64,000 bases of DNA from DATFXM01 sp035315885. Its GTDB lineage: Bacteria > Acidobacteriota > Blastocatellia > UBA7656. Both the position numbers and the translations under genes were made by a program. The stretch lies in the NCBI GenBank assembly GCA_035315885.1, contig DATFXM010000058.1:62001-126000 (forward strand). Direction: 5' to 3'. Below the pieces are notes generated by a model. It worked only from the letters and a program-made list of their open reading frames with translations. It had not been told where the DNA came from and did no database searches. Below are positions 8,425 through 16,367 of the stretch, piece by piece; position 1 is the stretch's first letter, and each line of letters begins with the position of its first letter.

Positions 8425-9522
8425 ATGCCGACACTTGGTGAAGAGCTCAAACGACTGCGCGAACAGCGCGGCATTTCGCTTGCCGAAATCTCCGAAGCGA
8501 CTCGAATAGGCACGCGCTTTTTGAAGGCCATCGAGACCGATAATTTCTCTGTCTTGCCGGGAGGCATCTTCACTCGGTCGTTCATTCGGACGTTTGCAAA
8601 GCAAGTCGGAATGGATGAAGAACAGGCCATCCTGAAGTATCAGCAGCAAGCCGCCGGAGTCACTCTCGAAGCAGTCCCGTCAATAGAATCAAGCAAGCAG
8701 TCAGAAGCGCCGGAACAACCTTCCCACCCGGTGAAACCGGCACCGCCAGTTGCTCCGTCCGCCTCGAAGGCTGCCCGCGAGAAGCGTTCTACAGGAGAGA
8801 AACAGACACCCAAAATAGCGCCCAAACCGGTTGAGGAACCCAAGACGAAAGCCGCTCGACAAGCCAGTGAACCGGGCAAGCCGCGAGCGTACCGTTCTTC
8901 GAGCTCAACCAAGCCTTCGAGCTCAAGCAAGCCGCCCCAGGTGTTCGTTAATCAGAGTGGGCCTCCGAGGAGCTGGTCGCGGACGGTTATAGCTGCCGCA
9001 ATTCTGCTGTTCGTTGGCGCCGCCGTTTACACGTTGGTCAAGCAGCTCAACAGAGCGACCTTCGACTCGAAGGGCACTACGACAGTCGTGGAATCCGCAT
9101 CGAAAAACGCGGGGACATCCCAGAGCCCGAAGCCCGATGTGACTCGGTCCGTTTCTCAAGCCGATAAGTCGTCTAGCACTGCGGCGCCATCAACTACGAA
9201 AGTGGAGCCACAGCCGTCGCCTCAACCCTCATCAGCAAGCAGCTCGGGGGATGACAAGCTCGTGGTGAAGCTTATGGCCTCCAGCGGTGATAGCTGGATC
9301 AGGTATCAGGTTGACGATTCAAGTCCGATGACGATGACGTTGCGACAAGGGCAGACGCAGGAAATCCCGCCGGCATTGAACCAAATCAAGTTGAACTACG
9401 GAGACCGAATGGTATTGAAGCTCACTATAAACAATCGTGAAGCGACGTTTCCGGCGGATACACCGAAATTCGGCTCACAGATTGTTATCTCTCGAGATAA
9501 TTTGAAGTCATTCTTTCAGTAG
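8425..9522 (+). CDS. RodZ-like membrane protein (HTH + TM + DUF4115)
   Basis: A 365-residue bitopic membrane protein. Residues 1-75 are a HTH_25 domain (LGEELKRLREQRGISLAEISEATRIG, then LPGGIFTRSFIRTFAKQVG), residues 80-180 a Pro/Ser/Lys-rich linker, 186-206 one transmembrane helix (VIAAAILLFVGAAVYTLV), then a Ser-rich spacer and a C-terminal beta domain of the DUF4115 type (about 285-360) outside the membrane. This is the RodZ arrangement, in which the HTH domain contacts MreB and supports rod shape. mreB is not in the window. The last codons TTT CAG TAG read into an AGGCAGT repeat. Confidence 0.85.
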   Translation: MPTLGEELKRLREQRGISLAEISEATRIGTRFLKAIETDNFSVLPGGIFTRSFIRTFAKQVGMDEEQAILKYQQQAAGVTLEAVPSIESSKQSEAPEQPSHPVKPAPPVAPSASKAAREKRSTGEKQTPKIAPKPVEEPKTKAARQASEPGKPRAYRSSSSTKPSSSSKPPQVFVNQSGPPRSWSRTVIAAAILLFVGAAVYTLVKQLNRATFDSKGTTTVVESASKNAGTSQSPKPDVTRSVSQADKSSSTAAPSTTKVEPQPSPQPSSASSSGDDKLVVKLMASSGDSWIRYQVDDSSPMTMTLRQGQTQEIPPALNQIKLNYGDRMVLKLTINNREATFPADTPKFGSQIVISRDNLKSFFQ

Positions 9523-9551
9523 GCAGTAGGCAGTATGCAGTCTGCAGTAGC
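9517..9551. repeat. Single-arm heptamer array, CAGTAGG type
   Basis: Five 7-bp units of CAGTAGG with one- or two-base variants, starting at the final Gln codon of the RodZ-like gene and containing its TAG stop. No complementary right arm is found before the convergent rimI gene, so this is a solo arm. Confidence 0.8.
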
Positions 9552-9570
9552 TGCTGCGCGTGCTCGGGGT

Positions 9571-10065
9571 TCAAAGATTTCTGACCATCAGATATCCGTC
9601 GTCGCCGCTTGTGTAGTAGCGTGGCATGCGGCGAATGATCTTGTAGCCGAGTCCCAGATACAATTTCTGAGCAACCTCGTTTGTCGTCCTGACCTCGAGC
9701 CTCACGCTTTTTATGGAGCGGCGCAGAAAACCTTGTTCGACCTCGTGCATAAGGGTGCGGCCGAGACCACGGCGCCGGTGGGTAGGTGAGACGCCGAGTG
9801 CTACGACGTGTCCGGTCTCGTCAGGTTCGATCATTCCGATGACGAAGGCAAGCATTTCGTGGTCAGGTGAAACCGCCTTGTAGCACACTGACTGCGCGTG
9901 AGAGAGAAGGTAGCGAATCGTTTCTCGGTCGTACGCTTCCCCGTCGGAGAAGCAGCGCTGGTCAAGTCGCCAGCACTCGTTGAGATCGCCGTGTCCCATC
10001 TCGAGGACGATAGGCTCCATGAATGCAGGTTGATTGGTCCTGTCCTTACGACGTTTTGGCCACAT
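9571..10065 (-). CDS. rimI: RimI-type N-alpha-acetyltransferase
   Basis: GNAT-fold acetyltransferase of the RimI/Ard1 group, which acetylates protein N-termini (ribosomal S18 in E. coli). The acetyl-CoA loop is VSPTHRRRGLGRTLM, followed by LEVRTTNEVAQKLYLGLGYKIIRRMPRYY, the usual RimI end with substrate-binding Tyr. 164 residues from the ATG at 10065; an internal Met at 10020 (MEPIVLEM) would give 149 residues, closer to the family norm. Neither start has a convincing ribosome site. It is convergent with the RodZ-like gene and separated by a heptamer arm. Confidence 0.85.
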   Translation of the reverse strand: MWPKRRKDRTNQPAFMEPIVLEMGHGDLNECWRLDQRCFSDGEAYDRETIRYLLSHAQSVCYKAVSPDHEMLAFVIGMIEPDETGHVVALGVSPTHRRRGLGRTLMHEVEQGFLRRSIKSVRLEVRTTNEVAQKLYLGLGYKIIRRMPRYYTSGDDGYLMVRNL

Positions 10066-10378
10066 GCATCGAACCAGCTTATGGTCAGATCTACGTGCAT
10101 ATTATACGTCACCGCGTAGAAGATTACAGAGAAGAAAGTGAAACGCAGATTCGGTTTCGGGTTTCGGGTTTAGGGTTTTGGGTTTGCTTTATTCAGCATC
10201 CTCATTACGCGGTTTGCCCATCGATCCAAATCGTTAACCATAGCAATCCCCGCCACCCGAACCCGAAACTCGAAACCCTAAACCCGAAACCGTATACCCG
10301 GATCGCTTGTAAGCCTTCACATTTTTCTTTTAATATCTGCGCTTTCTAAAGTTGGTTATTTCAGGACAAGGAGCATAG
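10066..10378. other. Intergenic region upstream of the YCF48-like gene
   Basis: 313 bp between divergent rimI and the YCF48-like gene. No gene is seen. It holds a GGGTTTA-type inverted element (10151-10293) and an AT-rich stretch (CATTTTTCTTTTAATATC) just upstream of the plus-strand gene that could serve promoter function, although no clear hexamers stand out. Confidence 0.6.
10151..10293. repeat. Inverted heptamer element, GGGTTTC/GGGTTTA type
   Basis: Left arm 10151-10185 (units GGTTTCG, GGTTTCG, GGTTTAG, GGTTTTG) and right arm 10255-10293 (ACCCGAA, ACTCGAA, ACCCTAA, ACCCGAA) flank about 69 bp of unique sequence. Same architecture and unit length as the element at 8.1-8.3 kb, but a different core. 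Confidence 0.85.
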
Positions 10379-11563
10379 ATGCTTATAGCAAAGCGCGTCG
10401 CTGTGCTCGCGACTCTACTGACGGCGTTCTCGGGTATTGCCGGCTGCAACAACTCGCGGTCTACCTCGAATCAGACAAGGCAGGCAGATGGACAATCCAC
10501 CAAAAGCGCCAAATGGATTGCCCAGTATCGATCTCCCCTTACAACAGGACTGACCGGACCAAATCTCACCTCCTACTTCTACAGCGGAATATCAGTAGTA
10601 AATCAGAACGTGGTGTTTGTCTGTGGCGACATGCCCGCCGGCAAGAACAGCGACGAACGAATCGGCGTCGTCCTCAAGACCGTCGACGGCGGTCAGAAGT
10701 GGTCTGAAAGCACGATGCATGCGCCCGGCATGTCCATCACCACCCTCAACGGGATTCATTTTATCAACGAAAATATGGGCTGGCTCGTAGGCGCCGAAGG
10801 GTCCGAAGACTCTCGAAGCGGAGTTGTTCTCAAAACAACCGATGGCGGAACCAGCTGGTCCGCCGCGCGCCTCGTCGGAAAACAGATTCCAACCACAGTT
10901 CTTTTCACCGACGAGAACACCGGCTTCATAGGCGGCGCGACTCCGCCGCCCGGTGAGGATGTGGGCGAAGGAGGGCCAAGCGCGATACTCGGAACAACCG
11001 ACGGCGGCAAAACCTGGCAGCCTCAGATAAATCTCTCAATATCGATGTACGACCTGTACTTTCTGGACAAGATGAACGGATGGGCCTCCGGTTCCAAAGG
11101 CAGCATCTACCATACAAACGATGGGGGAAGAACCTGGAACTCGCAGCGCACGGAAATTGAGACCGGCGAGTCCATCGTCGTCCCCGGCACCGAAGGCTCG
11201 AAACTGTTTCGTGTGTTGGGCGTTCAGTTCACTGATCCCGACCACGGCTTTGCCGCGGCGGCCGCCGAGGAAGAAGACGCAGGCAGGCTTCTGGCGACGA
11301 CAAACGGTGGTGTGTCCTGGACCAGACAATGGGTGAAGCCCGACTCTGGGATCCGAGATACTTTCTTTCTGAATCGAGATGAAGGATGGGCAGTAACCGA
11401 GCGAGGTTCTTTTGTCTATCACACGGTTGATGGCGGCCGAACCTGGCTCAGCGAGCAGGAGGTGTTCGAACAGGAGTGTACGCTTGTTCGGATTGGCGCG
11501 GCAGACGCGTCACACGTTTGGGCTGTAGGTGCCAGCGCTGTTTTTTTTCGGGTTAGCGATTGA
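10379..11563 (+). CDS. YCF48/BNR-type beta-propeller lipoprotein
   Basis: A 394-residue exported protein. The N-terminus is a lipoprotein signal with lipobox GIAGC (Cys about 23). The remainder consists of repeated blades with the W-x-x-G / TTDGG-TSW pattern (for example LKTVDGGQKWSES, LKTTDGGTSWSAA, HTNDGGRTWNSQ, HTVDGGRTWLSE), typical of YCF48 and sialidase-like BNR propellers. The photosynthetic YCF48 role does not apply; in Acidobacteriota these are common secreted propellers of unknown ligand. A good AAGGAG precedes the ATG. The stop codon overlaps the region just upstream of the M14 peptidase start, implying an operon. Confidence 0.82.
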   Translation: MLIAKRVAVLATLLTAFSGIAGCNNSRSTSNQTRQADGQSTKSAKWIAQYRSPLTTGLTGPNLTSYFYSGISVVNQNVVFVCGDMPAGKNSDERIGVVLKTVDGGQKWSESTMHAPGMSITTLNGIHFINENMGWLVGAEGSEDSRSGVVLKTTDGGTSWSAARLVGKQIPTTVLFTDENTGFIGGATPPPGEDVGEGGPSAILGTTDGGKTWQPQINLSISMYDLYFLDKMNGWASGSKGSIYHTNDGGRTWNSQRTEIETGESIVVPGTEGSKLFRVLGVQFTDPDHGFAAAAAEEEDAGRLLATTNGGVSWTRQWVKPDSGIRDTFFLNRDEGWAVTERGSFVYHTVDGGRTWLSEQEVFEQECTLVRIGAADASHVWAVGASAVFFRVSD

Positions 11564-11570
11564 GCTCCGC

Positions 11571-11586
11571 AGAGGAGGTGTCTGTG
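11571..11586 (+). promoter_or_regulatory. Ribosome binding site choosing a GTG start for the M14 peptidase
   Basis: AGAGGAGG (11571-11578) lies 5 bp before GTG at 11584. This makes GTG-11584 a better start than the in-frame TTG at 11560, and it places a clean signal peptide at the N-terminus. Confidence 0.7.
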
Positions 11587-13986
11587 CGCTTTCGACGAGA
11601 ACCTCGGCTACGGTTTCTTGCACTACTGGTGGTCTGTTCTGCTGGACTGGTCTCGGAGGGCGAGGCCTATGCCCCACAAAAGAAGGGCAAGGCGGTAAGA
11701 GATCAACCATCAAGGCCGGCAAGTGTCGCACCGACGCCTCGAGAGGTGATCGGGTTTACTCCCGGAGACGATCGTAAGCTTGCGTCCTGGGCTCAGACCG
11801 TCGACTACTTCAGCAAGCTGGCGAAGGCAAGCGATCGGGTCTCGCTCGACGTGCTGGGCAAGACCACTCTGGGAAGACCCTTTGTGGTGGCGACGATCTC
11901 TTCCCCTTCAAACCTGTCCCGGCTGTCATACTTCAAAGAAATTCAGCGCAAGCTCGCCGACCCGCGAACCATCGGTTCGGATGATTCAAAGGCCGAGTCG
12001 CTGATCGCCGACGGCCGCACGATCGTTCTGATCACCTGCGGTATTCACTCTACAGAAGTCGGTGGGCCGCTCGCGTCAATGAACATCGCCTATAAGCTCG
12101 CGTCCGATGATTCGCCCGAGACTCGCGAGATTCTGGATCGTTGCATAATCCTGCTGGTTCCCTCGTTGAATCCAGACGGCGTGGACATCGTAAAAACATG
12201 GTACGACAAGACCCTGAATACCCAAGCCGAAGGCACCAGCCCGCCCGAGCTATATCACCACTATACCGGCCACGATAACAATCGTGACTGGTACGCGTTC
12301 ACTCAAGTAGAGACTCAGCTCGTCGTGGATAAGATCCAGAACGTGTGGCGACCTCAGATCGTCCACGACATTCATCAGCAGGGTGACAGCGGATCGCGAT
12401 TCTTCATTCCACCATACACCGATCCCTGGGAACCCAATGTGCCGCCAATCATCCAGGCGGGAGTCAATTTCATGGGCTCCGCGATGGCGTGGGAGCTTGT
12501 TGCCGAGGGCAAACCGGGAGTGGTGATCAACGGCGTTTACGATGCCTGGACTCCGGCGCGAGCCTATCAACATTATCACGGGGGCATCAGGATCCTGAGC
12601 GAGACCGCGTCGGCCCGGCTTGCGTCGCCAACGTCGATTTCTTTCGATCGTCTGACGCCGCAGATCGGTGTCGATCCCAAGGTGAGGAGCTGGAATTTCC
12701 CGCTGGTGTGGCGTGGTGGCGAGTGGAAGCTGTCGAACATAGTGGACTATATGCAGGCGGGAGCGTTTGCGCTGATGCGCAACGCCGCGCGCTATCGCGA
12801 GCGCTGGATTCGGGATTTTTACAAGGTAGGCAAGGCGGCAGTCGACGCCCAGAAATCAGGCGAGCCATTTGCGTTTCTGCTGATCCCCCCTGATCCGGAA
12901 GAGTCCTCTTTCTTCTGGCGGCAACAAGGATTCAACAGGTTGCTTGCGATCCTCGACCGAGGAGACGTGTCGCTCATCAACGCAAAGTCATCATTCGACG
13001 CAGAGGGAAAGCGGTACGAGCGGGGCACAGTTATCGTACCGATGCAGCAACCGTATGGCGCGTTTGCAAAAGCATTGCTCGAGCCGCAGCACTACCCCGA
13101 CCTGCGAGAGTATCCCGGCGGACCTCCACGCAGGCCTTACGATGTCACTGCTCAAACGCTTCCTTTACTGATGGGGGTTCACGCGGTACGGGTTGATAGT
13201 CGCTTTTCGCTTCCTGAGTCGAGGACTCTTGCGCCTGCCAAAAACAGCGAAGCCAAGTTCGCGACCCAACGGATTGGCCTTTACAAGAGCTACTTGGCAA
13301 CAATGGATGAAGGGTGGACCCGGTGGATCTTCGATCAGCTGGGAGTCAAGTACATGTCAGTGCTGGACCGCGACGTCAAGGCCGGCAATTTGAACTCCAG
13401 GTTCGATTGCATATTGATCCCAGCTCAAGGTGCCCAACAAATACTCAATGGGCTTGCGGCAAGCCGCTACCCCGCGGAGGTTAGTGGAGGGCTGGGAAAA
13501 GCTGGGGTGGACGCTCTCAAGAGATTCGTTGAAGACGGCGGCACCCTGATCACGCTCAACGAAGCCTCGCAATTCGCAATAAGTCAGCTTGGGTTGCCGG
13601 TGCGCAACGTCCTGGAAGGCATTCCTTCAAAAGACTTTTACTGTCCAGGTTCTCTGCTCAAGATCAGATTTGACTCTGCGAACCCGCTTTGCGCAGGCGT
13701 TCCGACCCTGGACTCATCTCGCTTCGAGGCGGCGGCGTGGTTCGAGGGCGGCCCGGCGTTCGAAACAACCGCGGACAACGCGCGGGCGATCGCCAGCTTC
13801 GCAGATGCAAAGGAAGTTCTGTTGTCGGGCTGGTTGCTCGGTGCGGACAAGCTGTCCGGCCGAGGCGCGATAGTCGAAGTTAAGCAAGGACGAGGGCGCG
13901 TGATACTCTTTGCCTTCAGACCGCAGTACCGTGGCCAAAGCATCGCCACGCTGCCCTTTTTGTTCAATGCCATGTTCAAGAGGTGA
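11584..13986 (+). CDS. Secreted M14 family zinc carboxypeptidase
   Basis: About 800 residues, beginning with signal sequence RFRREPRLRFLALLVVCSAGL. The M14 zinc site is visible: ITCGIHSTEVGG supplies His and Glu, LVPSLNPDGVDIV is the substrate-binding tract, and IVHDIHQQG gives the third His ligand. The C-terminal 400 residues contain a glutamine-amidotransferase-like region (DCILIPAQGAQQILNG, then GGLGKAGVDALKRFVEDGGTLI), as in many large acidobacterial M14 proteins. It probably trims peptides in the periplasm. It starts 20 bp after the YCF48-like stop and ends 9 bp before the M28 peptidase, so the three genes form a likely operon. Confidence 0.88.
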   Translation: MRFRREPRLRFLALLVVCSAGLVSEGEAYAPQKKGKAVRDQPSRPASVAPTPREVIGFTPGDDRKLASWAQTVDYFSKLAKASDRVSLDVLGKTTLGRPFVVATISSPSNLSRLSYFKEIQRKLADPRTIGSDDSKAESLIADGRTIVLITCGIHSTEVGGPLASMNIAYKLASDDSPETREILDRCIILLVPSLNPDGVDIVKTWYDKTLNTQAEGTSPPELYHHYTGHDNNRDWYAFTQVETQLVVDKIQNVWRPQIVHDIHQQGDSGSRFFIPPYTDPWEPNVPPIIQAGVNFMGSAMAWELVAEGKPGVVINGVYDAWTPARAYQHYHGGIRILSETASARLASPTSISFDRLTPQIGVDPKVRSWNFPLVWRGGEWKLSNIVDYMQAGAFALMRNAARYRERWIRDFYKVGKAAVDAQKSGEPFAFLLIPPDPEESSFFWRQQGFNRLLAILDRGDVSLINAKSSFDAEGKRYERGTVIVPMQQPYGAFAKALLEPQHYPDLREYPGGPPRRPYDVTAQTLPLLMGVHAVRVDSRFSLPESRTLAPAKNSEAKFATQRIGLYKSYLATMDEGWTRWIFDQLGVKYMSVLDRDVKAGNLNSRFDCILIPAQGAQQILNGLAASRYPAEVSGGLGKAGVDALKRFVEDGGTLITLNEASQFAISQLGLPVRNVLEGIPSKDFYCPGSLLKIRFDSANPLCAGVPTLDSSRFEAAAWFEGGPAFETTADNARAIASFADAKEVLLSGWLLGADKLSGRGAIVEVKQGRGRVILFAFRPQYRGQSIATLPFLFNAMFKR

Positions 13987-13995
13987 TAACGCTCA

Positions 13996-15723
13996 ATGAA
14001 TCGCACACGTCTATTAATTCTCGCGATAGTTGTTACGATGATTTCAACACTGTCGGCTTCGGCGCAGAAGCGGACTCAGGCGAAAGCCGTGGTCGCCGGT
14101 CCGCCCGCGTCCGCGCTCAAGGTGATCACCAGCGAAGGCCTGCTGGGTCACATCAGGGTGCTGGCTTCAGACAAGTTCGAGGGTCGCGGGCCCGGCACGC
14201 ACGGTGAAGAATTGTCTATCAACTACATCGCGGATCAGTTTCGCGCCATCGGTCTTGCCCCAGGCAACACCGACGGCAGTTATTTTCAAAAGGTTCCTCT
14301 CGTCGGAATAACCACGAAGCAGGACGCGACTATGAAGTTTTCAATCCCCGGCAAGGATATGAGGCTCAAGTTTGGAGATGACTTTGTAGCGCGAAGCTCT
14401 CGCGTAGTCGAAAAGACCGGGTTCGACTGTCCAATCGTCTTTGTGGGGTACGGTGTGGTTGCTCCCGAATACAACTGGGACGACTACAAGGGCATGGACG
14501 TGAGTGGAAAGCTCCTGATAATGCTGGTGAACGACCCTCCGGTGCCCGACCCAAAGAATCCTGCCAGGCTGGACAACAACACGTTCAAAGGCAAGGCGAT
14601 GACCTACTACGGCCGCTGGACCTACAAATTCGAGATTGCCGCGGCCAAGAAAGCGGCCGGAGTTCTGGTAGTACATGAGAACGGTCCAGCCGGTTACCCG
14701 TGGGCCGTGCCCAAGGGAAGCTTCACAATCGAAAACTTCGACCTGGTCGCAAACGACAAAAACATGTCGCACGTAAACATAGAAGGCTGGATCACCAACG
14801 AACGGGTGCGCGAGCTTTTCGCAAAAGTGGGCATGGATTTTGAAGCGTTGAAGAAAGGAGCCGCTCGCCGCGACTTCAAGCCAGTACAACTCCGCGCCGA
14901 AGCAAAGCTAGACATCGAGCAGAAAGTCAGGTTCATCGATTCTCACAATGTAGTAGGCAAACTGGACGGCTCCGATCCCAAGCTGCGCGACGAGTATGTC
15001 GTATACACCGCGCACTGGGACCACCTGGGGATTGGGTTACCCGACGAAAAGGGCGACAAGATTTACAACGGAGCGGTTGACAATGCTTCGGGGTGTGCCG
15101 CGTTGATCGAGATCGCGCGCGCATTCAAAGCAGCGCCAAAACCACCTCGGCGGTCGATCCTCTTTTTGTCGGTGACCGCTGAAGAAAAAGGGCTGATCGG
15201 ATCAAGGTACTACGCGGAGAATCCAATCTACCCGCTCGAAAAGACAGTGGCCAACATCAACATCGACGGGATCAATACGCTCGGCAAGACTCGGGACATA
15301 ACCGTCGTGGGGCTTGGGAATTCGACTCTTGACGCTGTTCTTCGGCAGGCAGCCGCCGAGCAACATCGCGTGCTAAGACCCGACGCCGAGCCGGAGAAGG
15401 GATTTTATTACCGCTCAGACCACTTCAATTTCGCAAAGCTCGGCGTACCCGCGCTCGACCCGGGCGATGGAGTGGACTTCATCGGGAAGTCTGCAGGGTG
15501 GGGACAGCAGAAGCGGGACGAATACACAGAGCACGACTATCACAAGCCTTCGGACGAGATAAAGACCGATTGGGACTTGTCGGGTGCGGTAGACGACATG
15601 CGCCTTCTCACGACCGTAGGCTATCGGGTTGCGAACGAGAGCAGATATCCGCAATGGATGCCCGGGACTGAATTCAAGGCGAAGCGTGAGGAGATGTTGA
15701 GACGGGCGGGTATTCGAGAGTGA
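13996..15723 (+). CDS. Secreted M28 family aminopeptidase with PA domain
   Basis: 575 residues with an N-terminal signal peptide (RLLILAIVVTMISTLSASA). Residues 50-110 carry LASDKFEGRGPGTHGEE, a PA-like inserted domain follows, and the M28 catalytic core begins near 330: YTAHWDHLGIG (His ligand), GAVDNASGCAALIE (bridging Asp), TAEEKGLIGS (catalytic Glu pair), NINIDGIN (Asp) and a late YHKPSDE (His). These are co-catalytic dizinc aminopeptidases acting in the periplasm. It closes the YCF48-M14-M28 run, and a strong terminator follows within 30 bp. Confidence 0.9.
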   Translation: MNRTRLLILAIVVTMISTLSASAQKRTQAKAVVAGPPASALKVITSEGLLGHIRVLASDKFEGRGPGTHGEELSINYIADQFRAIGLAPGNTDGSYFQKVPLVGITTKQDATMKFSIPGKDMRLKFGDDFVARSSRVVEKTGFDCPIVFVGYGVVAPEYNWDDYKGMDVSGKLLIMLVNDPPVPDPKNPARLDNNTFKGKAMTYYGRWTYKFEIAAAKKAAGVLVVHENGPAGYPWAVPKGSFTIENFDLVANDKNMSHVNIEGWITNERVRELFAKVGMDFEALKKGAARRDFKPVQLRAEAKLDIEQKVRFIDSHNVVGKLDGSDPKLRDEYVVYTAHWDHLGIGLPDEKGDKIYNGAVDNASGCAALIEIARAFKAAPKPPRRSILFLSVTAEEKGLIGSRYYAENPIYPLEKTVANINIDGINTLGKTRDITVVGLGNSTLDAVLRQAAAEQHRVLRPDAEPEKGFYYRSDHFNFAKLGVPALDPGDGVDFIGKSAGWGQQKRDEYTEHDYHKPSDEIKTDWDLSGAVDDMRLLTTVGYRVANESRYPQWMPGTEFKAKREEMLRRAGIRE

Positions 15724-15749
15724 AACAAGTTTCGGTTATGAAAAGCGCG

Positions 15750-15780
15750 AAGGCCGGAGATTAACTCTCCGGCCTTTTTG
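15750..15780. terminator. Rho-independent terminator
   Basis: AAGGCCGGAGA-TTAAC-TCTCCGGCC followed by TTTTTG: a 9-bp GC-rich stem, a short loop and a T-run, 27 bp after the M28 stop codon. The convergent RRM gene ends 33 bp beyond; the opposite strand has fewer Ts, so it serves mainly the peptidase operon. Confidence 0.88.
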
Positions 15781-15812
15781 TTTAGAACCCCAAACCCCCG
15801 GATCGATCCCTG

Positions 15813-16133
15813 TTACCAACGAGGCTCGCGGCGCTGACCTCTACCGCCGCCATAACCACCACGGCCCCCGCCGCCGCCGTAGTTTCCTCGCTCCGGACGC
15901 GGACGAGCTTCGTTGACATTAATCGTTCGGCCATTGAGTTCGTAGCCGTTAAACTTTTCGATTGCCTTGTTTCCAGCCTCCGACTCCATTTCGACGAATG
16001 CAAAACCTCGCGAGCGGCCCGTGTCACGATCGGTCACGATAGTAGCAGACTCGACCTGTCCTACCTCCGCAAACAAATCGGCAAGCTGATCTTCTGTCGT
16101 CGAGTACGACAGGTTCCCTACAAATATTCTCAT
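15813..16133 (-). CDS. Glycine-rich RRM RNA-binding protein
   Basis: A 106-residue single RRM protein like the cold-inducible Rbp family of cyanobacteria and other bacteria. RNP2 is IFVGNL (3-8) and RNP1 is RGFAFVEM (42-49); residues 76-106 are a Gly/Arg-rich tail (ERGNYGGGGGRGGYGGG) that gives extra nucleic-acid affinity. Likely an RNA chaperone or stress protein. AGGAGAG sits 4 bp before the ATG. A sigma70-like promoter about 135 nt upstream gives a long leader, common among cold-regulated genes, so post-transcriptional control is plausible but not shown. Confidence 0.92.
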   Translation of the reverse strand: MRIFVGNLSYSTTEDQLADLFAEVGQVESATIVTDRDTGRSRGFAFVEMESEAGNKAIEKFNGYELNGRTINVNEARPRPERGNYGGGGGRGGYGGGRGQRREPRW

Positions 16134-16273
16134 TTTCTCTCCTGAGTTTCTCCAGAAACCGGTTAGAAGGAACTCGTATTGGCTATCCGGGAGGAAGTAA
16201 CTTCCGAACAGAGAACGCGCTCCTGGTCAAACAATGCGGCAAACCACACGCGCTGCCGCGACGAACAGCCGTT

Positions 16274-16302
16274 ATAGTAGCAATTCTCTACGTTTTTGTC
16301 GA
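16274..16302 (-). promoter_or_regulatory. Sigma70-like promoter of the RRM gene
   Basis: On the minus strand TCGACA (16297-16302), a 17-bp spacer, and TACTAT (16274-16279) preceded by TGC, an extended -10. The predicted start near 16267 leaves a leader of about 134 nt containing a small hairpin (GGAAGT...ACTTCC). Confidence 0.55.
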
Positions 16303-16367
16303 GATTTTAATCGACTCCAACGCGACTACGCACCCTAACCCGCTTGGGCCGCCCGCCAAACGCTCCC

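Noticed and set aside
8141..10293. Plant-telomere-like TTTAGGG heptamers, suggesting eukaryotic contamination
   Set aside because: The units are few, degenerate and arranged as inverted pairs between bacterial genes, and the same architecture uses other unrelated heptamers in the window.
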